Shown here piece after piece: positions 48,474 to 62,827 of a stretch of DNA of 64,000 nucleotides (position 1 is its first letter; each line of letters starts with the position of its first letter). Source of the stretch: Oscarella lobularis (taxonomy: Eukaryota; Porifera; Homoscleromorpha; Homosclerophorida; Oscarellidae); the NCBI RefSeq assembly GCF_947507565.1, contig NC_089178.1:1550001-1614000 (forward strand). Direction: 5' to 3'. The notes under the pieces are model-generated. The model searched no databases and had not been told where the DNA came from. It was given only the letters and a program-made list of their open reading frames with translations. Position numbers and translations under genes: made by a program.

Positions 48474-51400
48474 CTAAAAATCGCGCGGCTTGATTTTCAG
48501 TGATCGTTGATACAGTTGCTAAAAACGAGACGTTATAGTCACACCAACTTGATTGAACTAAGACGGGTCAACAGACCTCTTCTCCCAAATAAGGTCGAAA
48601 GCCATTGAACACTCGAACTATAACCTCATCTCGCTGAAAAGGATATTCCCTAAATAAAAACGCGAGCGATATTTCGAATCGTCGCAGTCGCGTCGCGCTT
48701 ACGATTGTTGACACTTGCGAATCTTTTCCAATACGGTAAACTGTCTCCAGCGCTTATTGAAATTCACGCTTGACTTGTCATTGTTCACGGAGCCGGGATT
48801 ACCAAGATGAATAAAGGTGAGATCTTGCAGGAACATACCACTTGAAAAGAAAAAGCGTCGCGATTTTTTCACTCGCACAGAAACGTCCCGTTTCATACAT
48901 ATAAGGAATGCACGGCATCTTGGCCTCTCTTAAAGCCGTCCGATATGCCTTAAATGACGCTTTGTTGTCTATCAAAGCGCGCGGTTCGGTCAAACCCTAC
49001 AAAAGAGCGCTCGCTAAAGAAACCCAAAAATAAAACCACGTCCTTCCACCTTATCGACTTCGTCAGACCACTCTAGACGACTGATGGCGGCAGCGTCAAA
49101 CGCTGACAAGATCGCCAAGTAGGAGTTAAAATTATTCATTTCTCTCAGGTGCTTTGAAGAAAGAAGAACGCGTCGAACTACGCTTTGATTAAAGCGTCGA
49201 CACCTTACCTTCATTACTTTAATAAGTTTATGAGCTACTTTGTCTCTATCCTTCGCGTCCGAACTTTCAATTAACTTGGTGCGGCACCTTTGCGAGAACT
49301 TTCGCTAGTACGTTATCAAAGAACAAAAAGAGGACGTCTCTACCAGCTGCTGACGTTATTGAAGTGTTCTGTAAAAGCTGTCAGAGTGGGATTCTTTTCC
49401 TCGTTCTGCTCTTCTGCCCACGCCAGCATTTCGGGCGTCTGCGCAATTGTTCCAACAAGCAAATCAACAAAAGAAAGGCCAAGCCTATACCTCAATATTC
49501 TGAAAAAATTTGAAATCCAAAAGGGACATCTGCTCAGCAATCTGTCGACTTTTGAGATCCTGCAGTTTTTTCTGCCTGTAACGAGAACACGTGACCCAAA
49601 TGAAAAAGCGGGGGCCCCCTACACCTTACGAACTTTACCTTGCATTAGGATCAGGCTTTGTTGTAAGATAACCCATAGGTGAAACGCGAGGTTCATGCAA
49701 ATTTTTCCACTACGGAGAAAGAATAATAACAACCCTTTCTCTTTCTCTTGAAGATAAATCTACCTTCTGTATCAAACTTCGTCGAAGGACAGTCGCCAGT
49801 TTGAGTTCCCCGTCGCAAATGAGTCGATAGACGACGTCAACAAGTCGACTTAGTAGAGCCTTGTTCACTGCACCTCTAGAGAAGTATGCGTCAAAGTGAC
49901 AGATGCTAGGAAGGGTCTTCCCTCCCCCTGACCTCAAATCGTCTACGACGCGCATCAGAACGCTTAGCGTGTGATGACAAACGACCGGATCGCGTTTTCG
50001 TAGAAAGTAATCGTGTCTGGAATGGAATGCGCCCATCCGTCAACTACAGGAAACGTCACAGACCGCGGCCAACCCACTTACCGCTCCAATAACTTCTCGA
50101 CTACAGTTTCAGACGACACAAACGTTCGATATGTCATCAAAAACGCTTCGTAGTATAACCGATCTAAAGAAAAGGACGCAATTAGCACATATGCTCTATG
50201 AAGCCCGTAGTACTGGAGCTAAAGAGACCGGCCACCTTGACCAGACTGTCTATTTTCAATGGGCAGCCTAATGTAACTATTCCATAAATGCTCAAAGAGG
50301 CCCAAAACAAACTGGTCCCTCGTTTTCTATACGTGCCTGGTCCTGAGGCAATAAAACCCACAGGAAGAGGCTTCAGAGCCACCAAAGATTCTAAGTGCGT
50401 GTTAACATAGTTAGACTGCCTTTCTGTGCATGTACTTTGGATGTAATGCTTGGTTGAATGTCCAACAAAAAAAAATATGAAACATAACGACTACAAAAAG
50501 ACTGGGGGCCATGTCGACGTGTCGTCAGCTACTCTATAAAACAGTCTTCTTCAGAGGGGGCCCTCATAACAAACTGGTTCCCATGCATATACGCATTCGT
50601 GATAGCGAAGTGTGGAAGCACAGCAAACAAAACAAATGAAGCCTGCACGCACCAGAAACTGGACCACCTTGACCTGTCTATTGTTGGCCAGCCTAATGTA
50701 ACTAATCCATAACACGGACACACGTGTGGGTACTTCGGCGATTCAAAAGGAACGGTTTCCGCGTAGTCTATGCAAATAACAGCGTCATACCTGGCCCTGA
50801 AGCACTTGCAGCGGCCGCGTAGGCGATCAGCGCGTCGACGGTGCCGCCCTTCAGACTCGCTCCGCCTCCATCCTAAACGGTTGACAGTTACCGGTACGGG
50901 AAAAAAATAACAGAGAGGAAAGATTTACGGACCTCTTCGTTGAACAGTAGCAGATCTTTAACGTTCTGCGAATAGATAGGGTTGTCGGGCACGCCTAAAT
51001 CGCTTCCGTCTGACGTGCGCACGTCTTCGGAGCTAATCGAGGCAACCGGATATGGTAGAAGGGCGGGGAATGAAAGGTAAGCAGACAAATCTCTACCTTG
51101 GTGTTGTTTCCAAAATACTAGGATCGCTTCTAGATCTTCTTGATCTCAAACGAGTGTCCTCTTCCTGAACGAGAACAAGAACGCGTGTGAGGGGATTCGT
51201 TGAAACAGAAGAGATAAGGGGGAAGTAGCAGTTGTACCAGTTCCAGTTCCAGTTCAATGGGACCGTCCTGTTCACATGATAAGGCTCGACTTCGTTTCTG
51301 CAAGAGAAGAAAGAAGAATTGATCCAATGAGTGGCCTGTATCCGATAGTGCCGTCACCTGTACCTTCCGACTCTGCTTTTCCGGCAGAGGAGGCAACACG

Positions 51401-54400
51401 TCTCCGGCAACAGTCTCGCTTCGATTACGACCGCTTTGGAGCATTGGCGTTGGCACGGCGTCGCTCCCATAAGCAATTTGTTGTTTCACGACGTCATACC
51501 GAACATCGGGACGACTGATGATGAGAGGACGATTGTACTCGTCGTCGGCGCCTTCGTACGGTCCAAAGAGAGCATTATACTCGCGAACGGCTTGCTTCTG
51601 CTTCACGGGAAGCGGCGGCGGTTCGTCGACCACAAGAACCGGAGTTGACGGACGCGGCGGTTTCTGAGGACGTCCAGTCGGCGTGCGCGACGGTTTCGGC
51701 GGAGGCGACTCGGGTAGCAAAGCGAGCGACAAAGGCGGACTCGATATGTCGGATACGAAGCTGGATCGGGCTTCGCTTGGAGTCGTCGACCGATCGGACG
51801 ACGGATCCTGACAGGATAGCGGTCGAGGCGTTTTCGGCGGCTTTTTCGGCGGAAGTTGATCGGGAGCCGGCACCGCGGCGACGACGAGCGGCGGCGTATA
51901 GGACGACGATTCAATTTGACGCGTCAGATTCTCTTGAAAACTGCCGAAATTCGTCGCCGCAGCAAAACCGTTTGGAATGGCGGGCCCCGCAGCGGAGGCG
52001 GCCGCTGCCGCCGCCGCCGCCGAGCCACCACCCATCAAATGCGTAGCCTTCATGGGGCCCTTGGGAATGGAATCCGCGTGCTGCTGTTGACGTCGAAAGG
52101 CGGCAGAGGAGACATCCGGAAGAACGCCGGTGGTGTATCGCTTTCGTAAGGCCGGAGGAGGATCGCCGACGCCGAGACCGTGCTGAAGCTTCACTCGTTC
52201 GTCGGCGTAAGCGGGCATGAAATCCGGAGGTGCCGACGTTGTTGACGTCTGCGTTTCGAAGGGAACGACGGCATAGCCAAGACTGTTTCTTTTCTTAGGC
52301 GGCAGTGGAGGCTTGTCTTCCGGTTCGTCGTCTTCAGCAACGTGAGAACTTTTTAGAATGTCCGTTAGTAGGAGAAAAAACTCCGATTTACTTGATGTAT
52401 ATACCTGAGTGTGAGTGACGTCGTTTCGCTTGGCGATTCGTCTACCTCACTATCCGTGCTGAATCGAAAAGCCGAGTCGCTTTTTCGCTTTGCAAGCGGA
52501 CTCGTCTGATGGTGCCGCCGATTGAAACGACTTACAGGCGGCGGCGTCACACTCCCGGCAGGATACTGGTTCGCCAACGAAACGGCTTGCGGAACCATCG
52601 AACGCTGACTCTCCGTCAAAACGGACAAGTGACCCTCGCTGCCGCTAATAGGAATTCGCCGATAGAGCTCGCTTTCAGAGACATTTTCCGCCGAATAGGA
52701 TCCCGTCATGCAAGCCGGCGGCATCGGCGACGGCGGAGTCGCTCTCTCGGGCGATCGCAGAGGAATACCACTGATGACGGGCACGGATCGGTGTCGCGTA
52801 CGATCGCGCAGAGCCATCGTCGACGTCGGCGTCGAATCGCCGCTGCTGTCATTTCGCCCTTTGCCGTTGTGAATCGTTTCGACGATCCTGACCAGTTCCT
52901 ACGCACGAAATCGGATCCTATGACCCTCTCGACGACATTTGCATGGTCGGGCTCACTTTGACGGCCGTCGAGAGCTTGCCCAAGTACGACGACGGATCCG
53001 TCGACGTGCTCGAACGATCCTCGCTCATGTAGCATTTGTCCGCCCACGAGACGAGTCGTGCGAGCGCGAGAAGAAGATTTTGTCGCTGATCCATTGAACC
53101 GGTCCTAGGAATCGATTTAAATAATAAACAAATAATAAGAGAATCGGCCACCGCCCAAAAAAAATCGTACGTGGAATCGCGCGTCAGACTCTCGGCGACG
53201 TCGAGAAGTTTCTTCACTTCGCTGACAATCGCTTCTGTGAGCACGGGTATCTGATTGATATCCAATTCCTGCTCCTGGGCACAATAGACTGCGACAACGG
53301 AGAGTGGGGTTAAAGGACACGCGAAACTAAGCAAACATCCCACTGCGCGTACTGTTCATATATTGAACGGCTGCATTGACCGACTTCTCGCTCGTCTCCA
53401 ATTCGCGACGATCCGGATGCTGAAAAGTTTAAACCCCCCCAATCTAGTTCATCTGGCTTTCATTTTTCTATATCTATTCTACCTTCACTTTGATCAATCG
53501 TCGTCCGGTGGCGCCGCCAACGTCAACCGAATTAAGATCGCTGACGTTGGAGCCTTTGCGAGCGACGGTTGGAGACGAACCGAGTCTCTTCTTAATCCTA
53601 TCACAAACGAGTCATCGCACGGTTTCTCTTCCTCCTCCTCCTCCTCTCCTCCCCGGGGGAATCAATCAATAATTAATAAAAACCAGTACGGCGTTGTTGC
53701 CCGGAGTCTAGACGGGCGACTGGCTCCAAGAGCTCTTTACAGATAACGATAAAAAATGTACGTCAAGGGGCCCAAATCGCGCCGTCTATCTACTTTTCTA
53801 TCTCCGAGACTCACTTTTGCTTCAGCGTCGACGATCCTTTCGAGTGAACTAGAAGGAGGAAACGCATCGTCATTGCATTACGACAAAACAAAGCCCATCG
53901 TGGCGAGAGAACGAAATTGCGCTTTTCTCTAATTCTAATAGAGCCCATCTTGGGCCCCGCACACGCGACTGGGCCCGTCCCCTCCCGTCCGTTTGATTCG
54001 ATTACGGGCACTATCGTCAGGCTGCCCCCCTCCTTGCTGCCTGCGTTCGTCGGCGCGAACCATTCCCATGACACATACGCAAATGAGGAAGGACGTCGCG
54101 ACTTTCTCGCTTCGACGCGGCGAAAAAAAAAAAAAGGAAAACACGCGAAAGGGGGGAATAGAACATAGAACGCCAGCTATTTCAAACGCGCGCGTCGGAA
54201 CGATTAATTGCGTGCCGCGGCTGTCCAATGCGTCCCACACGACCACGAACAGTCGCAAAAAAAGAAAAAAGAGTCGAATATCTACGAGGGAGGGGGTGTT
54301 TTTTACATCGAAGCGATAGGCTTCTTCGCACGCCGCCGCCGCTATCGGGACGCGAACGTTCCGCCGGTTCGGTGATGGGACTTTCGACGCTGGGGCCGCT

Positions 54401-54469
54401 CCCGTTGAATTCGTCGCGAGGAACGGGTAAAACGGCGATGGGACTTATGAGACTTTGGCGTTCTTTCAT
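48474..54469 (-). CDS. RAPGEF1: RAPGEF1 / C3G guanine nucleotide exchange factor
   Basis: Exchange factor for Rap1 recruited by Crk to adhesion and receptor complexes (family knowledge). The first exon (54286-54469, MKERQSLISPIAVLPVPRDE) splices in phase to HSKGSSTLKQK, like the C3G 'FHSPKIKR' start. The helical N-terminal domain includes HPDRRELETSEKSVNAAVQY, DINQIPVLTEAIVSEVKKLL and LLLALARLVSWADKCYMSED. The central Pro-rich region (about 51300-52800) holds Crk-SH3-type PPLPPKKRN, PPPLPVKQ and LPPLPEKQSRK. The RasGEF-N exon reads DPVVCHHTLSVLMRVVDDLR and RLVDVVYRLICDGELKLATV. The catalytic CDC25 domain has AWAEEQNEEKNPTLTAFTEH, LREMNNFNSYLAILSAFDAA, FKAYRTALREAKMPCIPY, DLTFIHLGNPGS and NFNKRWRQF, ending SLKIKPRDF at 48474. 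Confidence 0.88.
50238..50712. repeat. Degenerate direct repeat within a RAPGEF1 intron
   Basis: CACCTTGACC...CTGTCTATT...GCCAGCCTAATGTAACTA.TCCATAA occurs at about 50238-50287 and about 50661-50712. Near the first copy, TTATTGCCTCAGGACCAGGCACGTAT resembles the true exon end GTGCTTCAGGGCCAGGTATG at about 50795. This suggests a small local duplication of exon end plus intron. Confidence 0.6.
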
Positions 54470-55408
54470 TTTCTCGCGATGCGTGTGGCCGGCGGGCAAG
54501 CGGGCTCGAGAGTGCGCCGACTCGATTGCGTACTCGGTGTTTTATTATTACGGGGAATCGGCGCTGTGTGTACGTTCTGGGAAGCGTTTTTCGCCGGATA
54601 TCCGACACACGAGGGGTCACGAAAGCACTATTTATAACGTGTACCTTTCGTCACCGATTATGACGAAAGGAGAGTCTAAGTTCGAGGTTTGCGGTTTTTT
54701 GACTGAATTTCGGCGCGCGAAGCGGTATTTTGACTGAATTCTACCGGGCTCGCAACGTAGAGCCGCACTTTCGTTTTAATTAATCGTGCGGCATCTATAA
54801 TTCATTTATTTTTTTCTGTCATTGCTCGTAGGTCGGTAAGGGTGTGTTTCGCGTTGGAAAGCGAAAACTGCTTTGGCTTCTTTGCCGTACACTGTACCCC
54901 TCCCCTCAAACACATCACAAACGAGTGGTCTACGTCTATGAATGCAACCCTTTTGACATCGGCGCGTGTAAGCACGCTCAGATATCAAACGCGTACAGTA
55001 TCGAAGACAAAAAAAGGCGCCGGGTCCCCATACGGGGGATCTACCCCTCTCTTACACTGACGCTGACTCCAAGCTTGCTACACTTTCCCCTATTCGCTTA
55101 CCGCCTCCGCCGTTCTGCTCGGCCATTGTCACGCGTTTAGAAAATCTCTCGGTCTTGCAAAAATCGACGAGGCGCGACGGGATGGAATCTCAGTCGTGCA
55201 TCGTTCTCCTGACGGACGTCACTCGTCGATGCAATTTTCGGCACGTCGCCTAACGCAAAAATAATGCCCTTTCACTTCAATGACTCGAAAGTAGGCGATA
55301 TTCGCAACGAAATTCGACAAAAACGTGCCCAAGTCTCAATGCGCATGCGTCGCAAGTAGGCACGTTCCTCCCACTTGTTTCCCTCCTCCTCCCCCCTCCC
55401 AAGCCACG
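54470..55408. promoter_or_regulatory. Divergent upstream region, RAPGEF1 / dynamin
   Basis: 939 bp between divergent starts. It is locally GC-rich and holds several open frames on both strands without recognisable motifs. CT-rich tracts (about 55373-55400) lead into the dynamin ATG. Part is likely 5'UTR or an upstream non-coding exon. No firm element seen. Confidence 0.4.
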
Positions 55409-58948
<3,540 letters not shown>

Positions 58949-59195
58949 GTCGCTAGGTTTCTGTATTACTCCGTTTATTCGTTCTATTGACTTGTGTGTC
59001 GGGTTTGCGCGTTCTGTTAGGCGACTTCAGTACATGTAACCTATTGATTGTGTCTTTTGCAGCTGGTCTTATGTGTATTCTCTGTGTAGGTGTAGGATCA
59101 TTTCTTTGTTTGTGTTTGTTTGCAGCTGGTACTGCGGACTATGTACTTGTTTGGTGTAATGTACACAAAACGACTCATTCAGGAAAGAATTGGTA
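58949..59195. other. Convergent 3' region, dynamin / FLCN
   Basis: 247 bp between opposing stops, T-rich on the plus strand with TTTGTTTGTGTTTG-type sequence, as expected for a dynamin 3'UTR. No separate gene. Confidence 0.5.
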
Positions 59196-61897
59196 TCAAA
59201 GCCCCTCAGGGGCTTTTTCCTCTTGGGGTGGGGGTGGGGGTGGTGCCGCCGTTGCAGCACTTGGCTCTGAGCCGCTGTTTGACGATCGCTGTCTGCATAA
59301 TACCTGGGAACGATATTGCTGTCCGAGGCCGCGAATCCAGAACTGCATTAGCGGTAAGTCCTCTTTTTCGCTGCTGAGTACGCTTAGCAATCTAAAACAC
59401 GACTTATAAATGAAGAATGGCAATGACATGTCAGGCAGGGCCTACTTATCAACTTCAGAAATGGGGCCAGAACGAGTGTACTTGTACAGGACTTTGACTT
59501 TGCTATGAAACGAAAAGAAGCACAAGGTTTTGTCTTGGAAGAGGAATGGGGGGAAGAGGAGTTACTTCATCCATTCCGCTTTTGCACTAATAACACACTG
59601 TTCAATGACAGAACTGGAGATCGAATCATTGCTCAGCACCGCTTCAAGTCTTCGTAACATGGTTGGCACTGAAAGGAAGAGTAAAATACAACATTCGTTT
59701 CTTTCAATCCTACTCTTATCAACGGTTCTGGACGCTTGGACTGCATATGTGAAATCAGCAGTGATCTCTGAGGCGCTGCTGCCGTCTTTTTGACGGCCAT
59801 TCGCTCCAGAGGACTGTACAAAACGAATTGTGCTGTGGCCATCTACGCGTTTAGCAATCATACCTGCTTTCTTGTTACGTCAATGAGAACATAGACGTCC
59901 GATGACTTCAGGTGATCAGGCAACTGCACTGAGCTGTCCAAGCCGAGGAAATTGCACTTGTAGGAACTCTGGCAAGGCAAGAATTCATTCGAATCATTCG
60001 CTCTTTGCCTGCAATAATCACTTCATATTCAGAGCTGAAGAGAATCGTCTGACAACATCCGTCGGGCAAAAGAGTCTATTATATAAACGTGTTTCAAAAA
60101 AATAGCAATAATAGCAATTCTTAAATTAAAAACCTGAAGAACGCGAAGAATCGATTCAACAAGAATTCTGACAGGACCTCGAACTATCAGCTGATTTCCA
60201 TGTAAAACATGAGCTGCCGCACTGCAAAACTTCTTCGTTCCAAGAGCCTAAGTCCAAAGAGATAGATACTTCTCTAAAGAAAACAAGAATTCTCTCACAA
60301 GAAACAAGTCCTTCAAGTCAGCAAAAGAAGCGGGAATGGATGGATGGTCATCTGACGTCATCAATAAATTTATGTGTCAAACACCGTATATATCAAGATA
60401 CCTGATTGGCTTTGGTTTGACAACTGTTCTGAAAGTCGTTCAATACCGTCTTCTTCCTCTTCCTCTACCTCCTCATCTTCGCCAATGCCATGAGCATCAA
60501 GCGCTTCAAATCCCTATCAATACGCATAGCATTGTGGTGCGCAAATCAATAACCAATATATATACCAGTGGTGGCCCTTCAAGCTGTCTTTCCACCAGTC
60601 TCGATCCACCGTACTTTAGAAGAAGAGAAAAGTATGTGTGAAGCTGCCGAAATAGTTCCTGCAAAAACACGTTAGGAAACGAAAACGATATTGTTCCCCG
60701 GCCTCACCCCTTCTCCAGTGAGACTAGTAACTGATCGAAACGACTGTTTCGGACCACGACGACCTCGTAGAAATTCTTCGATGCTCGTCGACATTAATCC
60801 GGCACTTGATTCGAGTTTGTCTGAAGACTGGCGCCCGTCAGGCGGCTCAGAATCATATATCTGTTTTGACTAGAATGCAAGCAAAAAATTAGACTGGCAG
60901 TACCCACATAGAGAATTGTTTTCACTTTATGTTTCAAGTCCTGAATAAGAAACTGACAATTTCTTCAAAAAAACAACTTTTCAAAATTATGCCACAGAAG
61001 GAACCGTGCCCGTACTTGACGAGAAACGCCCAAGAGTTGATCAGAAATACTTTGTCCATCATCAACACAATGATGCTGTACCTGATAAAAATTAAATTTA
61101 TATACGCGTAAATGAGACGAGTGTACGTCCGTCGTCTCACCATCGCTTCAAACCTCTCGCCTGTCGATCCTTGAGAGAGAACGTGTGGCTGAACACGTAG
61201 CCCTGATAGTTATCGCCAAAAATAATGGGACCCTCGCGACCCTGACAAACTTCGCCACTCAGACTAAGAAAAATAAATAAATAAATAAATATTTAATTGG
61301 TTAATTAATTATTTTTAAAAATGCACCTTCGAACGCACGCGTGTCGGACAAGACCGTAGAGCTGTGGCATGACAGGATGCTGCCCGCTAACGTAGCGGAT
61401 TTGCGCTTCTTTGTCGTGCGTTATAAAGCCGGATTGTTCGGGTTTCAGTGATCGGCACGCCTACGCAAAAAAGGTCCCGCGCAACGGGAGTTTTTTTTTT
61501 CCGGTAAAACTCCGTTTCGGAGAGTCTCGATTACCTCGCAGAGGTCAGACGATCTTGAAACGGGCTTTTACGGAAACGTTAGCAAGAGAAAGTGCTTCTG
61601 TTTTGGTGGCTTACTGTCGATCCGGCGTCGCCAGGGCTTGGTAACGGAGTGGGAATGTCTCTGCGAAAGGATTCTATGCGCTCGATCGTTTCTCGAATGA
61701 TTTGTTCGCTTACCGGCCCAAATAATCGAATACGAGTCGGCTACTCATGTCTGGATGTAAGGCGACTCGACTATGAAAAGCCTGCGACCGTCGTTGAGTG
61801 GACGAATCGAGACGTTTTCGGTTCGTACCTGCGTGCAAAATACGACGCTTGGTCCGTGGTGTTCGCAAAAGTGGCATAGCGCGACGACGGCGTTCAT
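59196..61897 (-). CDS. FLCN: Folliculin
   Basis: Longin-DENN protein acting with FNIP as GAP for RagC/D at the lysosome, controlling mTORC1 and TFEB (established). ATG 61897 reads [20 protein letters not shown] then CTQV, the folliculin signature; an upstream in-frame ATG at 61933 is less likely. Later exons: [60 protein letters not shown] (after LSGEVCQ-type sequence), then [20 protein letters not shown]. The DENN part ends [53 protein letters not shown] and GLGQQYRSQ. The tail is unusual, Ala/Pro-rich ([20 protein letters not shown]) and not in vertebrate FLCN. Head to head with 4E-BP, convergent with dynamin. Confidence 0.88.
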
Positions 61898-62054
61898 GCC
61901 GCAAGAAAAATTGTCATGTGATGATTTCGTCACCCCCGTTCTCTTCCGCGCATGCCACGCCTGTGTGCAAGTCCCGTTTCTGTTACGTCACTGGGCTGCC
62001 GGCCAAAGCCACCACTTGCACCCCTCCAGACACGGGCACCAAACGGCAGCGCAA
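61898..62054. promoter_or_regulatory. Bidirectional interval FLCN / 4E-BP
   Basis: 157 bp between the divergent ATGs of two genes of one pathway. A TGACG-like CRE half-site and a TCATGTGA motif (about 61914-61921, the CLEAR/E-box type bound by TFE/MITF factors) occur here. The motif match is by eye only. Confidence 0.4.
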
Positions 62055-62611
62055 ATGGCAACAACGGCTCCAGCTCTCGAACCTTCGGCGTCGCGCGAGA
62101 TTCCCCCGCGACGCGTCGAAGTCCACGATCCGTCGCAGCTACCCTCATCGGGTCTCTGCACGACGCCCGGCGGCACGATGTTCTCCACGACGCCAGGAGG
62201 TGAGCCGATTCGAACGACGGTTTCAACTTTTGTTGCGACTTTCGCGTTCGTGTACCCCATTGAGTCGTCCGCTTTGGCCGACTGCCAGTCAATCGACGGC
62301 ACGTGACCGAATGTTTCTGCAATCTATAGGGACTCGGATCATCTACGACCGCAAGTTCATAATGTCGTTGCGTCATTCGCCCCAGTCAAGAACGCCGCCG
62401 TCGAATTTGCCTATCATTCCGGGAGTCACAGCGCCTAAATTGACGACAGCGAAGCACCCACCCATTAAGGAAGTCCCCGAGAAAACGATTCCGATCGGTA
62501 CACACGTATGGGGGCTTTAGAAGAAGCCCTCGAATTTTTTCACATACGGGGATCCGTCATTATAATTCTATTTTTAGACGACGTTCACGCTCAGTTCGAT
62601 ATTGATATTTG
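62055..62611 (+). CDS. EIF4EBP: eIF4E-binding protein (4E-BP)
   Basis: Translational repressor that binds eIF4E until phosphorylated by mTORC1 (established). Exons 62055-62199, 62330-62497 and 62577-62611 give about 115 residues. The reading runs [20 protein letters not shown], then [20 protein letters not shown] with both priming TPGG threonines, then the eIF4E motif YDRKFIM, then [20 protein letters not shown] with the Ser65/Thr70-type sites. The last short exon ends HAQFDIDI, the TOS motif (FDIDI) at the extreme C-terminus that docks raptor. The eIF4E motif has Ile where YxxxxL-phi has Leu. REIP near residue 15 could be a RAIP-like motif. Read-through of intron 2 would give THVWGL and lose TOS. 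Confidence 0.92.
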
Positions 62612-62827
62612 ATCTTCTGGGGTTCGTTCCCCGAGGTTTTGAAAGCCGAAAAATACATAGAGTGGACATTACTGGGTGCTTGTGCTTGTGTGTATATGTG
62701 TGTCATTGCTTGCACTGTGTCTGAGGGGTGGGTGGTTGAGGTTGACGTCAAAAACAACTTTGTAAAATAGTGACCCAAGTCTGTATTAAAAATTCAGTCA
62801 ATTTGTCACATGTGCACACGTTTTATA

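Noticed and set aside
52365-53047. Arg-rich long ORFs on the plus strand and other frames in the RAPGEF1 region
   Set aside because: Shadow frames of GC-rich Pro/Ser-coding exons; the RAPGEF1 frame has the homology.
59205-59226. Rho-independent terminator (GC hairpin plus T run)
   Set aside because: Eukaryotic context and it overlaps the last codons of FLCN; chance palindrome.
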